From assembly GCA_021613335.1 (NCBI GenBank), contig JAJTWR010000332.1, positions 2,033,001 to 2,097,000 of the forward strand: 64,000 bases of DNA, read 5' to 3'. The DNA comes from Whitmania pigra. Its lineage: Eukaryota; Annelida; Clitellata; Hirudinida; Haemopidae. Made by a program: the position numbers and the translations under genes. Shown here piece after piece: positions 22,681-37,518 of this stretch (within the stretch, counting starts at the first letter, position 1; the number at the start of each line of letters is the position of its first letter). The notes under the pieces are model-generated. The model did not search any database. It had not been told where the DNA came from and worked only from the letters and a program-made list of their open reading frames with translations.

Positions 22681-25645
22681 TACTTGTTTTGAAGTTATAT
22701 AAGTTATAATATTCTACACAATCATTTTAAACATCAATGATTTTACAAAAATACTAATTTTGTTTTCTAGCTCTCTTGCAAACACAAGTCAAAGTTATCA
22801 ATCAATAAATTGGAAAAGGCAAAAAACCGTACCAAAGCGTCAGGCCACACAGAAGGATTGTGATGAAGAGCATAGATGTGGGTCGACACCATAGATCCCA
22901 CGGGCATTTCAACTCCATCGATGACTATGGGGTTATGCAATTCTCTTCCAATAAATGGAATTGGACAATATATTCGCAATGCTTCTTTTATACACATCGT
23001 CAAATAATTGAGTTTGTGCAAGTCATTCCTTACGATCGAAAATATGTTACCATTTGATTATCAATCATTTACCATTTTTAACATATTAATATTCAATCCG
23101 TTTAAGTTGATTTACATTCAAAATGTAAGAACTATTATTTACTGTAGATTTTGATTGATTGCAAGCTATAGGCTGATAAAAGTATCATCAATTTAGCTCT
23201 TTTTAATAATGGTGAATTGAAGTTTTAGAAACATGGCTCTAGGGCAAAATCCATTTCATGACAAAATGATTTCGTAAAATGTCGAACCAGCTCAACGTAT
23301 CTTCTTTTCGATCCTTAAATATTTCATCAATTTCTTTCTGACAGCGTTTTTGCTCCTCGGGATATTTTGCCAATGCATAAATGGTCCACGCTACGCCGCT
23401 AGAAGAAGGGTCGTGACCTGTGTGGACCAATGCTCAATTTTTTCTTACATGCATTTATTTGTCAACCATATCACATATATTTATACAATCATAATATTTG
23501 TAAAAATATTTAGTAAAGGAACCTGCAAGAAGAAATGTATCAACTTCATTTCTGATTTCAGAATCAGTCAACCCTTGGCCATCTTCGTCCCTGGCTTCCA
23601 ACAAAATATCTAAGAAATCTGTGTTTGTTCTTTTCAGAAATAACTGAAAATTTAAAGGTTGCATGTTCTAGGTGTACGTATGTCTATTCTATATAGATTT
23701 GTGATTCTTATTACGACTTAATCAGTCACGATTAATGATAAGAAATTATATGAATGTAAAGTATGATCTTTTATGCAAGATTATTTTTATTAAGCTTGGT
23801 AAATGAGCATTAATTTATTTTGCAGGACAATTTACTTTCAATTAGTAACGAATTATCGTTAAAACATAGCATTACTTTTATTATTTTTAGCAATTTTGTT
23901 ATATTTATGTTCAAAAACACTTCCATATTTCCAAATTTATCAATAAAGTTGTTAGGAAAAGTTAATACTTTATGCATTTTCTTTCTCTCTTTGATTAAAT
24001 AATCAGACACTTCATGGACGAAATCAACGTTTTTTCTAAATTCTGTCGCATCCTTGGAAAACCAGTAAATGAAATTGTAATGCTGCCAAGGTTTGCTGAA
24101 AGCAATGCAATTTTTATGTCAACAAAAATTACTTATATTAATTTTAAACTGTTGATAAAAAGTTTCAATAAAGAATAAATTTCATTACATAGGAAGAATT
24201 TGATTTTTGTTATTTGATTACAGTTTTCTTTATAATATCAATCAGCCTTGGTTAACTTTGCTCCTTAACCAGTGTCCAATTTAAAACTTAATTTAAATTA
24301 TCCATCATCATGTATGCAGCAACATTAAACATGTTTTCATTTTCGTTTATAAAAGAAAGTCGTCACTTGTTATCTAAAAAAATTAAAGTTATACTTCTAA
24401 GCTTTACTAATAACTTAATACTTTTTTTACGAGCTCATATTATTAACAAACTCAAACGACTTACAAACACCGTTTTGCCCAAAGTTCTTGCAATGTGTAA
24501 ACAGCCTTGAGATAAGGATGATTTTCTCTGAGAATTTGTGAAAAATATTTCATAAAAACGTCTAATTAAGAAATCACCCGAATAATTTAAAAATAAAATT
24601 TAACCCTTTTCGTTGAACATCACTCTCATACGAAAAGACACATCTGAGGATAATATCAAAAGTTAAATGTGAAATGTTGCTAAACATTTCGATGCTTTCT
24701 CCATTTTGAGCGAACAAAAATAATTTTTCCTGAGGGTAAAATTGATTAACTAACTTAGTCAGTATAAATAAATATGATGTTAAAGTAGAAAAATGCGTCC
24801 ACAAACAAGGTGTTTGTAACATTTACATAACAAGTCTTAAATCTACCAGGAAAATGTCCGTGCATTGGTTTTTCACTTTAAGATACTCTTTCAGAGCTTC
24901 GATGCCAAAAACACTGTTCAAAAGCTTTCTATTTCTCATCCATTTACTCCCATGACTTAAAACCAAGCCTTCACCAATCCAGCTTAAAGTGTATTTATAT
25001 GAACCTGTTGTAATTTGTTTAGGTTCTAAAAATAAAAATTAAAATCGATGTTAAACAATTAATGTTTTAAAATAAATTTGTCAATATTAGAATATGTTTT
25101 AAATATCTCAAAATGAAAAATCAACCTGCTGTTTTCAGCAATTTTTTCACAGTCTCAGGATGATATAAAATAAGATTGCCTTTCAAAAAATTTAATGACC
25201 AGAAAGTGCAAAGTCTCGGAAATTTAAATGCCCTCTTTCGTGCAAATTCCAAACCATTGAAACTGGCTCCTGGAAACTAATGCAAGAATATTTATTTTAT
25301 TCAAAAATCGATCCCAAAAATATGATCTAAAGCTATAGGCGGGAGGACAAGAAGGGAAATTTTTCTCCCTACCCCATGGCATTTCACGAAATCCTTATAT
25401 TTCATACATAATTTAATGATCCTAATACAGCTTCATCAAATTAGGAAAGCTTTCGATAACATTAATTATTTTACTTACACATTATTAGCTTTAAAAAATA
25501 AATTTTTGTTTCTTTATTATGAAATTATTTGTATTAGCTTATTCTACCAATACTTTACCGTTGTAATATTTATATACTTGTATACAAATTTTCCCCTGCT
25601 CACCTATTTTAAAATCCTGACTAGGTTACTGCTTATACGTTATGG

Positions 25646-26178
25646 CAGCGGTTCTCAACCTTTCTGACGTAGCGACCGTAGGCGAACCCCAACAACCAAA
25701 TTGAATGGGCTAACCTTTACTCAGGGGTCACTGTCCCTTCACATGGCAACAACCAACAAACGTGCTCACTAGCAAACAAAAATTCGACAGAGAACGAGAG
25801 ATGTGAACACATCCTTATCATTTCAGTTGCACAATGTACACTATCAAATGACAAAATTAGTTGATTGTACCAAGTTCAGATCACAGTTTTTGAGTCTTTG
25901 TGTCCAGCCAGCCTTCTAGCCAGTCGTTAAACGTCACACAACATCTGCAAGCATATCTGCCATCCAGCGAAATTGACATTGAACGTTGTATAAAAGCCGA
26001 AAAATGCTTGCACTATAAAAAGCATCTTGATTGAAATTATATGTAGGGTTAAGGATAAGGTTTTGTCAAAATTATGTCATTAAGAAATATTTATAAAAAT
26101 ATATCACAAAAATATTAAATTCTCAATGTCTTAGGGAACCCTGAGCAAAACCTCAGACCCACAGATTGAGAACCGCTG
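25646..26178. mobile_element. Non-autonomous hAT element in CYP4 gene 1 intron 1
   Basis: Left end 'cagcggttctcaacctt' and right end (reverse complement) 'cagcggttctcaatct' are near-identical terminal inverted repeats of hAT type. The 8-bp flanks are only partly alike. No transposase is visible. Confidence 0.75.
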
Positions 26179-26282
26179 CCTTATTAGCTTCAAACAAGGT
26201 TAAAACAGTTTTATTTTATTTAAGAACCTAACCTCATTATTACCTTGTAACAATATTTGTTACATTCCTTCCGTCCTGAGTG

Positions 26283-26410
26283 TCGATATTAGTTATAATT
26301 AATAAAATTAATTATTAAAATTAATAAAATTAATTATTAAAATTAATAAAATTAATTATTAAAATTAATAAAATTAATTATTACAATTAATTATTATAAT
26401 TAATAATTTA
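26283..26410. repeat. Tandem repeat, ~22-bp AT-only unit
   Basis: About four copies of 'attaataaaattaattatta' in tandem, inside CYP4 gene 1 intron 1. Confidence 0.85.
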
Positions 26411-26469
26411 TCACCTAAAAAATTTATTTGCTTTAATGCTTCCTTATTTTTCTGCTTGAAATTTCCTAT

Positions 26470-27005
26470 CCTACTTGTTCACCCATTTTTGCACTAGGCC
26501 CTCGGCTGGCCATCGTAATCTGGCTTTCGGAGAACTTTGGTCTGCTTAAAGCATCTGGAGTTGGATTTTCCTATAAAGCAGAGCGAGAGCTTCTGGCTTC
26601 CATCCATATTAGCTGCAAATAGCACTATAAGTCAATCTTTCGACTCTTTTCCACCTTGAAAAGCCTCCCGACGAAAAGCAGTCTTGTCTGGCATTTCCAA
26701 ACCCCAGTTTCATCAGCATTAAAAATGTTCCTAGTCTCATAAGTATCTCGGTAGTTTGATTTCATACTTTTTCTCTATTGACTGATTGGCCAGTCTCTTA
26801 ACAATTACACACGAAAAAATAAACATAATAGCTACAATGCATTATCCTACAGTTAATGAGTGAATTGGGTTCGGCGACATAAAAGAATCGACTTAACCGA
26901 TTAGAAAATGCTACGACAAAATGGGAATTTAGCGGGTCCACTTCAAAAACGTCTACTTAATAGGGTTGGCAAGTTAACCGAGGTCGAGATAAATGGGTTC
27001 GATTG
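26470..27005 (-). mobile_element. Truncated pogo/Tigger transposon with transposase remnant
   Basis: The right terminal repeat ('gaggtcgagataaatgggtt' to 27005, followed by TA) is present. A left terminus was not found. On the minus strand, about 26740-26470 gives a DDE-domain remnant, 'NIFNADETGVWKC' then 'ANMDG'-like and 'CFKQTKVL'-like blocks, typical of Tigger/CENP-B-related transposases, with frame breaks. Confidence 0.75.
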
Positions 27006-27073
27006 TAATTGCTAAAAATGAAGCATTTATCTCACTTAGTTCTAAGTAATAAACTAGGAAATGAGAAAAAATA

Positions 27074-27473
<400 letters not shown>

Positions 27474-27555
27474 TACCACTAGTTGCAAATGCACGCTAAA
27501 TGACATGGAAATTCATTGACGTCTAGTCGAAAACAATAACAATAATAATACTAGG

Positions 27556-27660
27556 AACGATGATGATGATGACAATGACGATGACGATGATGATGACGAT
27601 GCCTATGACGATGACGATGACGACAATGAGGATGATGACGATGATGATGATAATAATAAT
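27556..27660. repeat. (GATGAY)n-type purine-rich repeat
   Basis: Degenerate run of gatgat/gacgat triplets, also in CYP4 gene 1 intron 1. Confidence 0.9.
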
Positions 27661-27990
27661 ATTTGGCAAAAAATAATATGGTACATATAAATTTTATTAG
27701 AATTCATGGTTTGGTAGTAATATTTCGGTTCTTGGCACTGTCGTTAACTAGTACAGATACAGTTACATCAATACAAAGAAACCTGTTGATCAAAATATTA
27801 ACTAGAAACCAATAGATGTTTCGAAAAAGTTTCAAAATACCGAAGTCAAGTGTCCCCACAACCAGTGTTTTTGATCCATTGGAAAGTTACCGAGAGCTGC
27901 CGCAATCTTTTTACGTTTAACGATAAAAGTTATAACTTTGTAAAGAAAATATGTTACAATTAACAAAACTACGGTAGAAAGAATCTGCAT

Positions 27991-29930
27991 GATTTTTTTT
28001 AGATTAATGAATCTTTGAGACGCAAATACATTAACTTGGATTCTTTTGCTTATATATTGTCTAAAAGGAAGCTTCAAAGACATATTCTGAAACATGTAAA
28101 ATTGAAGCAGTCAAAAACGATATTTGATGATGAAACTTTGAAAATAACCAGAAGTTGATCTTTCTTCGGGTTTATAGTTCAGTTTCAAATACAAAATTAA
28201 GTCAATGACGTTGCATGCAAAATGCAACTTTAATTAACTTTATCAAGATCCCCTACTTCATTTGGTAACTACATCATCCGCTCATCGGAAATTAGACCCA
28301 TGACGAGTTTGATTAAGTGGCGATTGTTCAAGATGAACTTCGGTGGCTCTGTAACCATCGCAATGTACAATATAAATTTTTAAAGCGCCCCATTCAAAAC
28401 GTCAGAGGTGTTTCATGTTAGCCATTTGTATAGCGCTCCTTCTCAAAGGAGTCTGTGGCAATGCAGGATGGTTTTCGAACACGACACATTATGTACAGCA
28501 ATGACTGTTGACATTACCACCTTTTGCGGAATCCGGTAAATTTACTGCCGGAAAATTCATCGACAGAACATTCAACAAAAATTTACAAAACTTCATAGAA
28601 ATTAAAATTGAAAAGTTTAAAAAAAACTAAATAGAAACCCTGTAATCCCTAGAAATTGCTAAACAAGAATATCACTGTAACCATCCGCCGCCCTATAAAC
28701 ACTCCGCAACTATCTTTTTCCATGCATCTTTTGATATTGCTGTGCTCAGGCCCCACGAGAGGGGCTGAAAGGGAAGGCCTCTAGGCCTCCTACAATCTTT
28801 GGACTTTTCAGATTCAGGTATTTAACATAACTTACCGATTGACAAGCAGCATGTACGAGCTGCACAAACATAATCAGACTCTTGGAGAATTTATCAGACA
28901 CTCATCGTGCCACGTCGATTCCTTTGATCGTCTAATTTATTTTTATCCTTCTCTGAGTTCCTGTTGCAATGTGCACAATGAAGGGTTTGATTTGGAGTTG
29001 CAATTTAATATAGCTTATCGAAGGTTAAGTACGCGAAACTAAATGTAAATACTCTTACTATCTTACACTTGCGTACAATCTCACAATTTAACTAATTTAT
29101 TGTGACTAATTTACATTTAATTTGGTTTAATAACTGTTTGAAGTAAATTTTATTGAGCTGTTTTCGTGCCGAGCTATTTTGTCACAGGGCTGTTTTGATG
29201 GGGCAGTTTTAATGGAACTACTTTGTCGCCGGGCAATTTTGGCGGGTCATTTCAAATATAGCCTCCTGTCTGTTCATTTTCTTTTACCTGTTTTCTTCGG
29301 CGCTTTTGTATCACTTTCTTCAAAGGGCAGTAACTCCTTTGATTGCTAAAGTTCAAAAGTTATCAAAGGCATATGTTATTTTAAAGAAGCTAGTAAATAA
29401 ACGCTTAGAAAGGACAAAGAACATTTTTAAAATGAAGGTAATTCATTACTAATTATAACATAATTATGCACCTAAGTTGGCATTATAATCACAATTTAAA
29501 ATTATTTGGTTAAACTTCCCACAAATATCATTCCACCGGTCGGATTGTATATAACGTTGAAAAATGATAAATATTTAAGTTTCATCAATAATAAATAATA
29601 ACAACATCTATTATTCCCTTTCTTAAACATTTCGAAAGTGCTACCGCTTGACACTCCTATCTTAAAGAAGCATCAAAACAAATTTTAAATTTAAAAACTT
29701 GAGTCGCTTAAATTGCCAATAGTGCAAGTCTCGACTTTAATGCATCATGAAAGTAAAGAGAACACATCTAAAGTGTTTGTTTCATCAAGCTGACAAAATA
29801 ACTCAGATAACCTTTGAGCTTATTTTTAGCATTTAAAAAGCAAATGAATATTTTCCATTTTATTCCTACAAAGCTTTCGAGATTACATAAAAGCACCTTA
29901 TACATGGCTTGAGAAAAATTGGTGGGCAAG
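27991..29930. promoter_or_regulatory. Divergent intergenic region between two CYP4 genes
   Basis: This 1.9-kb stretch separates the start codons of the two head-to-head P450 genes and so must contain both promoters. No TATA box or operator can be assigned with confidence. It contains the dispersed repeat at 28425-28530. Around 29160-29260 there is a degenerate, repetitive 'gggctgttttg...gggcaattttgg' pattern. Confidence 0.45.
28425..28500 (+). repeat. Dispersed repeat shared with 58683-58755
   Basis: The blocks 'tatagcgct', 'gcaatgcagga' and 'tggttttcgaacacgacaca' recur at 58683-58755 in the same orientation. The spacing of a 'tagcgc...' block and a 'gttttcgaacac' block loosely resembles tRNA-SINE A and B boxes, but the match to consensus is weak. 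Confidence 0.65.
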
Positions 29931-32900
29931 ATGGCACTGGGATCACTCTTTCAATATTTTCTTTTATTTATGTGTTCGTCACTGATTTATTTTGCCATTC
30001 TGGTTGTTAAATTTTTCTGGCATTTGCACAAAGTAAGGAAGGCTGTGGACCAGTTTCCGATGGATTCGAAGCATTGGTTCTGGGGGCATCTTGATAGGGT
30101 ATCAGTACTACCTTTTTTTGTATTACAACTTTTTTGACTGGATTTAATCTCGTTTTTTTTTATTTGCGACGTGATAATACCAGCTTTCAGATCCTGGCGA
30201 AGGTGGACTTTCTTATTACAAGCACATGGTTGAACATTATCCTAAAGCCTGCGGTCTCTACATGGGAAACTTCATTAGACCATATGTTGTTGTGCATCAC
30301 CCTGAAACTGTGAGAGCAGTTCTAACTACGATAGGTAACTATTAATGTTCTTTAATAAAAGTTTGATTGAAATTGAATTGAAATATTTTAAACAGTTCTA
30401 ATACATAAGAAACGGCTGGATTTTTTATTTTCTAACCAGGCAAGAAACCAATTCTATTCGGTATTTACAAGTACGGCAGAGAATGGCTGGGAGAAGGACT
30501 GATTATGAGCCACGGACAAAAGTGGTTCAGAAACAGAAGGCTCTTGACTATGCCGTTTTATTTCGAAAACCTCAAATATTACAACGGAGTAAATAATGAA
30601 GCAACCGAATTATATTTGGTATATAATTACTTTTTTGACAAAAGTATTTGACTTGTCATTTGAATAAACATAAGAAAAATAATGATGTATTTGCACATTA
30701 ATCGATAACTTTTCCTATGTCTCACAATTTAAATTAACTGTAATAAATCAAAACATTGTTGCACAGAACAACCTCGCCGTTTATGCTAAAAATGGAGAAA
30801 CCTTCGAAATTTATAAGCTGTCGTCGATGCTCACTCTTGACATTATATTAAGATGTATGTTTTCTTATGACAGTGGTGTGCAACTGCAAGGGTATCTTAT
30901 TAATATATTACTATTTATATTACGAAATTATGTTTGGCATCTCCTTATAAATAATTTCAGAGAAGATAATTTCTATCTGAAGGCCGTAGAAGAAATAACC
31001 AGACTCTGGGTGAAGCGTTATTAGTGAGTTCATTAATATTCATTAATTTACTAAACTGGCTAAATATTTACTAAATTGCTTCACAACGGCAAATAACCGT
31101 AAAGCCTCATTTAAGAGTTCTTAAATTAGTAAAATATTTTTTTCCTAGCGAACCTTTGAAACATTATGATTTTATCCATCGTCTTACCAGCGATGGAAGA
31201 GCGTTTAAGAAGAACCTGGAAGTGGTTAATGGTTTGTCTGGTAAGATGATAAAGGAAAGGAAACTAGCTATTGAGGTCTTCATTTTCTGAATTAAAATCA
31301 AATTTATTCAAATATTATTTTATTGATAATTTAACACTTTAAAGACTTTTAAAACATAAATGCTAATTATATAAATACAAAAATTGTTGTATTTAAATTT
31401 TATCCTCACTTTAATATTTTTAAATTCTAGAAAAATCCATCAGATGAGACGCTAAAGCCCGACTTTTTGGATATCCTTTTGAAGTCGAAGGACGAGGATG
31501 GCAACGGTTTATCCGAACAGGAGATTAAAGATGAAGTCAATACTTTCATATTTGGAGGTACTCCTAGCTGGTATAATTTTTCGAAATGCGTCCCATGACT
31601 AGAGATTAAGTCAGTGGCATAGCTGGTGCAGCGCCGAGCCTATGGGACAGCCAAAATTGGAAAATTTAATATTGTTTTATCATTTTGATACGTGATTCAA
31701 TTTTTGAACAAAATATAAGCTAATGTTCTCATTAACATTCATAATTGTTTATAGCTTAGCCTCGGATAGCCATTTAAAGATCTTTCGGATTGTGATTGAT
31801 TTGTTTCAAAAGTGTTTCTACTATAGGCCAGGATTATAAATTACGCAGGAGAGCTTGTGGAAACTTAAAAATTAATTATTTCGCCACATTACAAAGTGAT
31901 TTCTCTGCTAATCAAGTAGGAAGGAAACTATTCACGCCGCAGTGAATAAGGTTAAGGTAGGCCTAAGTAAACACGGGTAACAAAATTATAATTGGATTAT
32001 AAAGATCCAGGTCTTCCCAACATAAATAACATAATAAATTGCTATTTTATGTCTTCAAGTGAAAATTGTGTTTTTTAGGTCACGACACAACAGCAAGCAC
32101 GATTGCCTGGACATTGTACTCGTTGGCAGGAAATCCTCAGTGGCAAAAAATATGCCAGGATGAAGTCGATCAAATGTTCAAGGACAGAGGCGATGAAAAT
32201 GTCACCTGGTTTGGCTTTATTAATATATTCTAACTTATTGAAACGATTATTAAATAAGTCTTACAATCTTACTTAAATATTTTCATGAAGTTAAGTATAT
32301 CACCACTCAAATAATTTGTTAATTAATCAATAACAAATCAATGTTTGTTGAGATTTAATTGGGTTTGAGCTTTATTTAGGCATAGAGTAAGCTTTGAAAA
32401 CCATATAACCATAACAATCTTTTTTTTAGTAAAATTAGTGTGCTTATTTTATGTTCTGTGTAATGTTCTCGATAATCACCTGACAAACAGCGAGAATCCA
32501 GACAACTTGGAAGCCCAAATATTCATTTGCATCCTTAAGTGCCTTGTTCCTTAACACTTCAACTTCTGTTATTCAGTTCCGTTAACTGAATACTTGCTTT
32601 AATTTTAACTTATTAGTTAACTTGCTTATATTATGAATACTTGCTTTAATTTTAACTTATTAGTTAACTTGCTTATTTGCGTACCCCCGGGTTATTTAAT
32701 TGGTTAAATATCACGATCATGTTCTTAGGAAAGCAAACTTTAACCTCCAAAACATCAGAATGACGAGTTGTACGAACTGAATGTTTAAAATTTCTAACTA
32801 TTTTGATGTTGAAGGTTTTTTCGAATTTGTTTAATATTATTATTTATTGGGGCTGCAGATTTATATGCGTTTACTGACGATTAATGCGTTTAAAAATGCG

Positions 32901-34851
32901 GTTAAAATAATTAACGCGTTTGACGCGTTAAATTTTTTTTAATTTTATAAATTTCTAAATTGCAATATTTTCATCGAAAATTTGTCAACGTTTTGTTTTG
33001 TGTCCTTCACACTTTCCTTTTGTTAAGGAAGACTTAATGTTTTGCTCCGTAAAAAAGATAACCTCAAGTAACATTGATAGGAAGATTTAGGGAAACAAGT
33101 TTACTTTCAAATCAAACTTTATTGTAGTTTGCAACATATTTTATTTATTTGATTAAAGTCCGTTGCATAACGAGGATGATTTGGACTTGATTTCAAGTTT
33201 AAGTATCATCGCATTACGTCTTCTCTTACATAATATATACATAGATGTCATTTGCGAAGCAAACACCCATTTAGTACTGGCGATCAATTTATGATCTCTG
33301 CCATTTTCAAGCCTTCTCAACACTGATGGAGTTGAAGGAAAAGGCGAATATTCCACTGATTCTGATGAGAAACTATTTGGTGCCACGAAGCGATCATTAT
33401 CACCAACTGCAACAAAATCTTTAGGTCATTATAGAGATGAACCTGAGATCTACAAAGCCAGTTGTCCTTTGGAATGATGGCGGAAGTGTGCACATCCCAC
33501 GGTTTTGTTCTAAGCTAGCACTTAATTATCTAGCTTTTCCAGTAACAACAGTGTCATGTCAACGGTTAATTTCTTTATCTGGCCATGTTGTAAACAGCAA
33601 ACCCGTCTCCGGACAACATAAATAGTATCGTTTGCTTCAGCAACTGGCTGAACATGGACTAAGTACCATAAATTACTTGTATGAATGAAATTTATTTGGT
33701 GAAACGTTTAAATGTTTTTTTAATTTAATTGGATAAGAAGGTGGTGCGACTAAACGCGTTACGGCGATTAAAAAATAATCGTGCAACTAATGGCAATTAT
33801 AAATTAATCGACCCGCAGCACTACTGTTAATTGATTTTAGTAAAATGCGTATTGAAAAAGATTTATTGAAAATGACATAACAGGGATGATCTACACAACC
33901 TGACTCAATTAACCAAATGCGTCAAAGAGGCAATCAGACTACATGGAGTCGTTCCTTTCATCGAGAGAGAGTTGGATCAAGATCTAGTTATTGATGGAAA
34001 GAAGGTACCTAATGGAACCTCCATTATGCTGCTTCTCTACAACCTCCACCACAATCCAACCATCTGGAATGAGCCAATGGTTGGTCTGCAGGAATTATTT
34101 TAAGTTACTTCCAATTTATTTGATTTGTTAAATTCTGAAATCAGAAGAGCGAAGCAGTTATAAACCAAATGGTTGCAAAGAATTGTGACATTTATTTAAA
34201 GTATTGCTATTGCTATTTATAAAACTATTGTATTAATAGGTATTACTTAAAAACATTTATTTAAAGTATTGCTTTTGCTCGTTATAAAACTATTGTATTA
34301 ATAGGTATTACTTAAAAATTCAACAATAATCAAGATTATCTTTTTTTGTTAAAACAATTGCAGAAATTTGATCCCGAAAGATTTTCGGACGAAAATGTTA
34401 AAAAAATGGACTCATTCGCTTACAGACCATTTTCAGCCGGACCTAGGTATTGTTATGTAGATTTTCAATCACAACATGATAGTATAATAATTCAAATTTA
34501 TTAATGACGCAGGAGTTGCATTGCACAAAATTTTGCTGTTGATGAAGTAAAAGTCGTATTGGCAAAAGTTTTGAGGAGGTTAAACATACACGGGTTTTTT
34601 TGCAGACAAAATGTATTTTAAATGTTTAATTAATTATTAAGAAGACTGCGTTATAAAAAATATAATCAATAGCTTATCAATAGCCTGTATAATTACATAT
34701 TGTTACAAGTAATTAATTATATTTCAATAAAGCTCTACTTTTATACTTTAGATTCACTTTCACCACGGAGGAAAGTCACGTGCCATCGAAAATAATGGTT
34801 ATTGCCATGCGCTCCACTAACGGAGTGATGTTAAAGGCGTCTGCAAGATAA
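29931..34851 (+). CDS. CYP4: CYP4-like cytochrome P450, gene 2
   Basis: Twelve exons: 29931-30098, 30184-30334, 30440-30618, 30767-30891, 30961-31023, 31149-31275, 31431-31557, 32079-32208, 33884-34079, 34364-34446, 34513-34578 and 34752-34851. They sum to 1515 nt and read in frame to TAA (504 aa, normal for CYP4). The product should be an ER-anchored heme monooxygenase acting on fatty acids or similar lipids, with NADPH-P450 reductase as partner. Visible marks are an N-terminal anchor ('[17 protein letters not shown]'), W-x3-R ('KWFRNR'), I-helix 'GGHDTTAS' (about 314-320), ExxR 'EAIR' (about 372-375), 'FDPERF', and heme loop 'FSAGPRSCIAQ' with Cys at about 452. The usual last Gly of the loop is Ala. 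The start ATG at 29931 gives an anchor of the right length. An AATAAA lies at 35161. Intron positions match gene 1. Confidence 0.92.
32588..32681. repeat. 47-bp tandem duplication in CYP4 gene 2 intron 8
   Basis: Two nearly identical copies begin with 'gaatacttgctttaatttta' at 32588 and 32635. Confidence 0.9.
32848..33826 (+). mobile_element. hAT relic in CYP4 gene 2 intron 8
   Basis: Left end 'ggggctgcagatttat' and right end in reverse complement 'agtgctgcgggtcgat' are diverged inverted repeats, with 'gcgtt'-rich subterminal sequence on both sides. Bases 33340-33660 encode a frame-shifted dimerisation domain ('SCPLEWW' and a later 'NSKPV'-type block). No clear target duplication; exact ends are approximate. 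Ultra-short element copy D lies inside it. Confidence 0.65.
33139..33188 (-). mobile_element. Ultra-short retroposon-like element, copy D
   Basis: Same core as copies A-C and E on the minus strand ('aagtccaaatcatcc' to 'gcaacggact', then an AT-rich tail with A runs). No clean target duplication could be recognised. It lies inside the hAT relic at 32848-33826. Confidence 0.65.
34188..34317. repeat. 65-bp tandem duplication in CYP4 gene 2 intron 9
   Basis: Two copies start with 'acatttatttaaagtattgc' at 34188 and 34253, differing at a few bases. Confidence 0.9.
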
Positions 34852-37518
34852 AGCAAGCCAATGTCGAACTGAAGACGTATTCTTAATCATCCTGTTCTAA
34901 GCTACTTTTTTGTTGCTTTACGATAGAATTAATTAATTTGACCATATTTTGCAGACACGTATTTTCAACCCGCATGTCCTATGCCAATTTAATGAGCAAT
35001 TATAAGTTCGCTATATATGGTTATGTTTTCGTAATTTTAATTTTTTTTTTTAATTTACCATGTTTTATATCTGACTGATTGACTTTAACAATCGTCTTAA
35101 TCGAACTTATTTCATTAACTAACGGAGTTTGCAGTTGCTTAAGAGTTATTATTGGTAAAAAATAAATATTTAGTAAATTACGAGGATGACAGGAGATTTG
35201 TAGTGCCGTTTGTTATTATGATATATGAAATTGCTTTCTTAAAACGCTATACTATACTTTCCGACTGTCCTTGTCAATTGTAATAAAATTAATTTGCTTT
35301 TAAAAAATGGCGGTTAAACGGTCTTAAGTTTATAAAATTTGCTGATTTTTTTTGTCTCACCTATCATGGGGACATTAATATTTCAAATTAATAAACAATT
35401 TTATCGTTCTAAGGAAAACGGGATTGTAATCCAACTGCCAAATTTGTAGCAAATATTCTATTTTGTTGGGGATTGATTATCCATATATGAATCCATCATA
35501 TGTATTGTAATAAAAGCAAAATATCAAAACAATGGAAATACGGTCAAGCAATATTAATTTCTAAAAGTTTGAAATTACTCATTATTTCAAAGTGCAGATT
35601 ACTCAAAAGCAATCTCTCTCTCTCTCTCTCCTAATTAATCCGCTTTAAAGAGAAGACCCCCAGACCCGTATCTAATCTATTTTCCCAATTAATATCAAAT
35701 TAATTGCGTGTTATAATGACATAAATTACCCATGCTACCATTCTTCACAATAAGAATGACAGTAGTATAGGAATTGACCGGATGGATGGCCTACCTGCCA
35801 GCCCAGGTGATAGTCAAAGCAGTTTTAAATGGCATCCACGGTGAGACGTTTGACAAAGAGCATGGAAACAATACTGTTTCTTAGGTATAAGTATTTTAAG
35901 ATCAGATTATTTCATAAAAGTGCCCCAATTTTCGGATGAGTTTGTTTATTATAACGAGACATTATGAGTTATCATGAATCATTAATATCAGACGTCGGCA
36001 GACGAATGACAACCCAAACGTCTTCCTGATTAAGCGAATGATTAAAACTTTGGCCATTAGGAGTTTAAATCTCATCCTCTTTCAGGAGCTTTACAACTAA
36101 TACCCGACAATTTTATTCTATCCAATGAAAGATTTTATGATAACTTCGATTCAGACTTAGAACAGACGTCAGCATTTTCTTATGATTTACGACATTCCCT
36201 GGCAAATTTAGCCGAGGTCGGGGTTTCGGCCTATTCCTATAGTAGTACTAGGACGGATGAACTCACTCTTTTAATACGAGTTGCATGTTTACCATGGAGA
36301 TCATTCTCATCATCAAGATTGTCATCAACAAGGCCATATAAATTTTGGACTTAATCGTGAAGCCATTTGGGTTGTCAATAGACAGAAAATAAGATGACTC
36401 TTCAATGACTACGTACGTATACACGGAACCCAAACTAATTACATGTGATAACACTTCGAACATTATCAGCAAAGAATATAGCATCATTTTAGGGAATTGT
36501 ACGAAATTTTTGTACTGCGATGAATTTTAACCTAATGTACTGGTCGAGGAATTTAATAGAGGCTGTTAAATACGAATGCAAGTGATCAAGGTCATATCAT
36601 TCTTACCAGTCGACCATGCGACTTCCTCGAAATAGAGCAACACTGTCATGTCACAAATCTGGACTCGGATGTCACACCCGACGAGCTAAAACCCTACTAC
36701 TCTGCCGGCATTCCAGTCCTGAGAAATGTTATCCTGTGACCACGCAATTATTCTGAGGCTGGACTTGTGACATTCTGTAATAGAAACAACAGACGGTTGG
36801 CTTTTCTTCGGTTTGATTTCAGGAGGAAAGGATGTTGTGTCAAAGGCTGGTCGACAAAAGGTTGGAATCCAGACCACCTGGGCAAAATACTTCAAGTTGA
36901 GTTAGACTTAAATGACCAAGCCTTAAAAACAATGTTCGATTTGTGCCAATTTTGTCATTCCCATAGTTTTATTGAACTGATAAACAAGCTGATACCCTTT
37001 TAACTTAGCCATACATCACATAAAAGTTTCTTTGCATTAATTGTTGCCCAAAAAATATTGTAAGAAATTGTGATATTATATACCGTGATACAACTTGGAA
37101 AAATAAAAAAATTTAACCCCCAAAATCATTTTCTGGCTACAAGGAAGCATCCTTTTTAAACAACCCACCAGCGGTAGGCACCGCTCACTCTCAGAAATGG
37201 GCCACTAAGCCACCTTTCAATACATCCCAACTCAAACATAATTAAAACCCATTGTTATTCCATTTGCATTTAGACCTTGAAATCGCGGCATGTCCCATTT
37301 CCTTTGAGAGTTACATCTCTAAGATGGCATCAACATGCATCTTTGTCTCTGGATAGGATTTGGTCCAAGAGCTGCAACACTGCATTCATAACAAAATTCT
37401 GCACTTAGACCTTTTACACCATTGAAGATAAAATATTAAGACTAACGAAAACAAGACCCCGCTTAGAAAATTTATTTATGCTTTATTTAAAGAATTGAAT
37501 AGGCATATTTCTCTGGGT
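34852..37518. other. Intergenic between CYP4 gene 2 and MRPL16
   Basis: An AATAAA at 35161-35166 fits the 3' end of CYP4 gene 2. A short CT run is at 35616-35631. Open frames at 36263-36487 (-) and 36767-37003 (+) lack recognisable domains and splice context. No gene is supported. Confidence 0.45.
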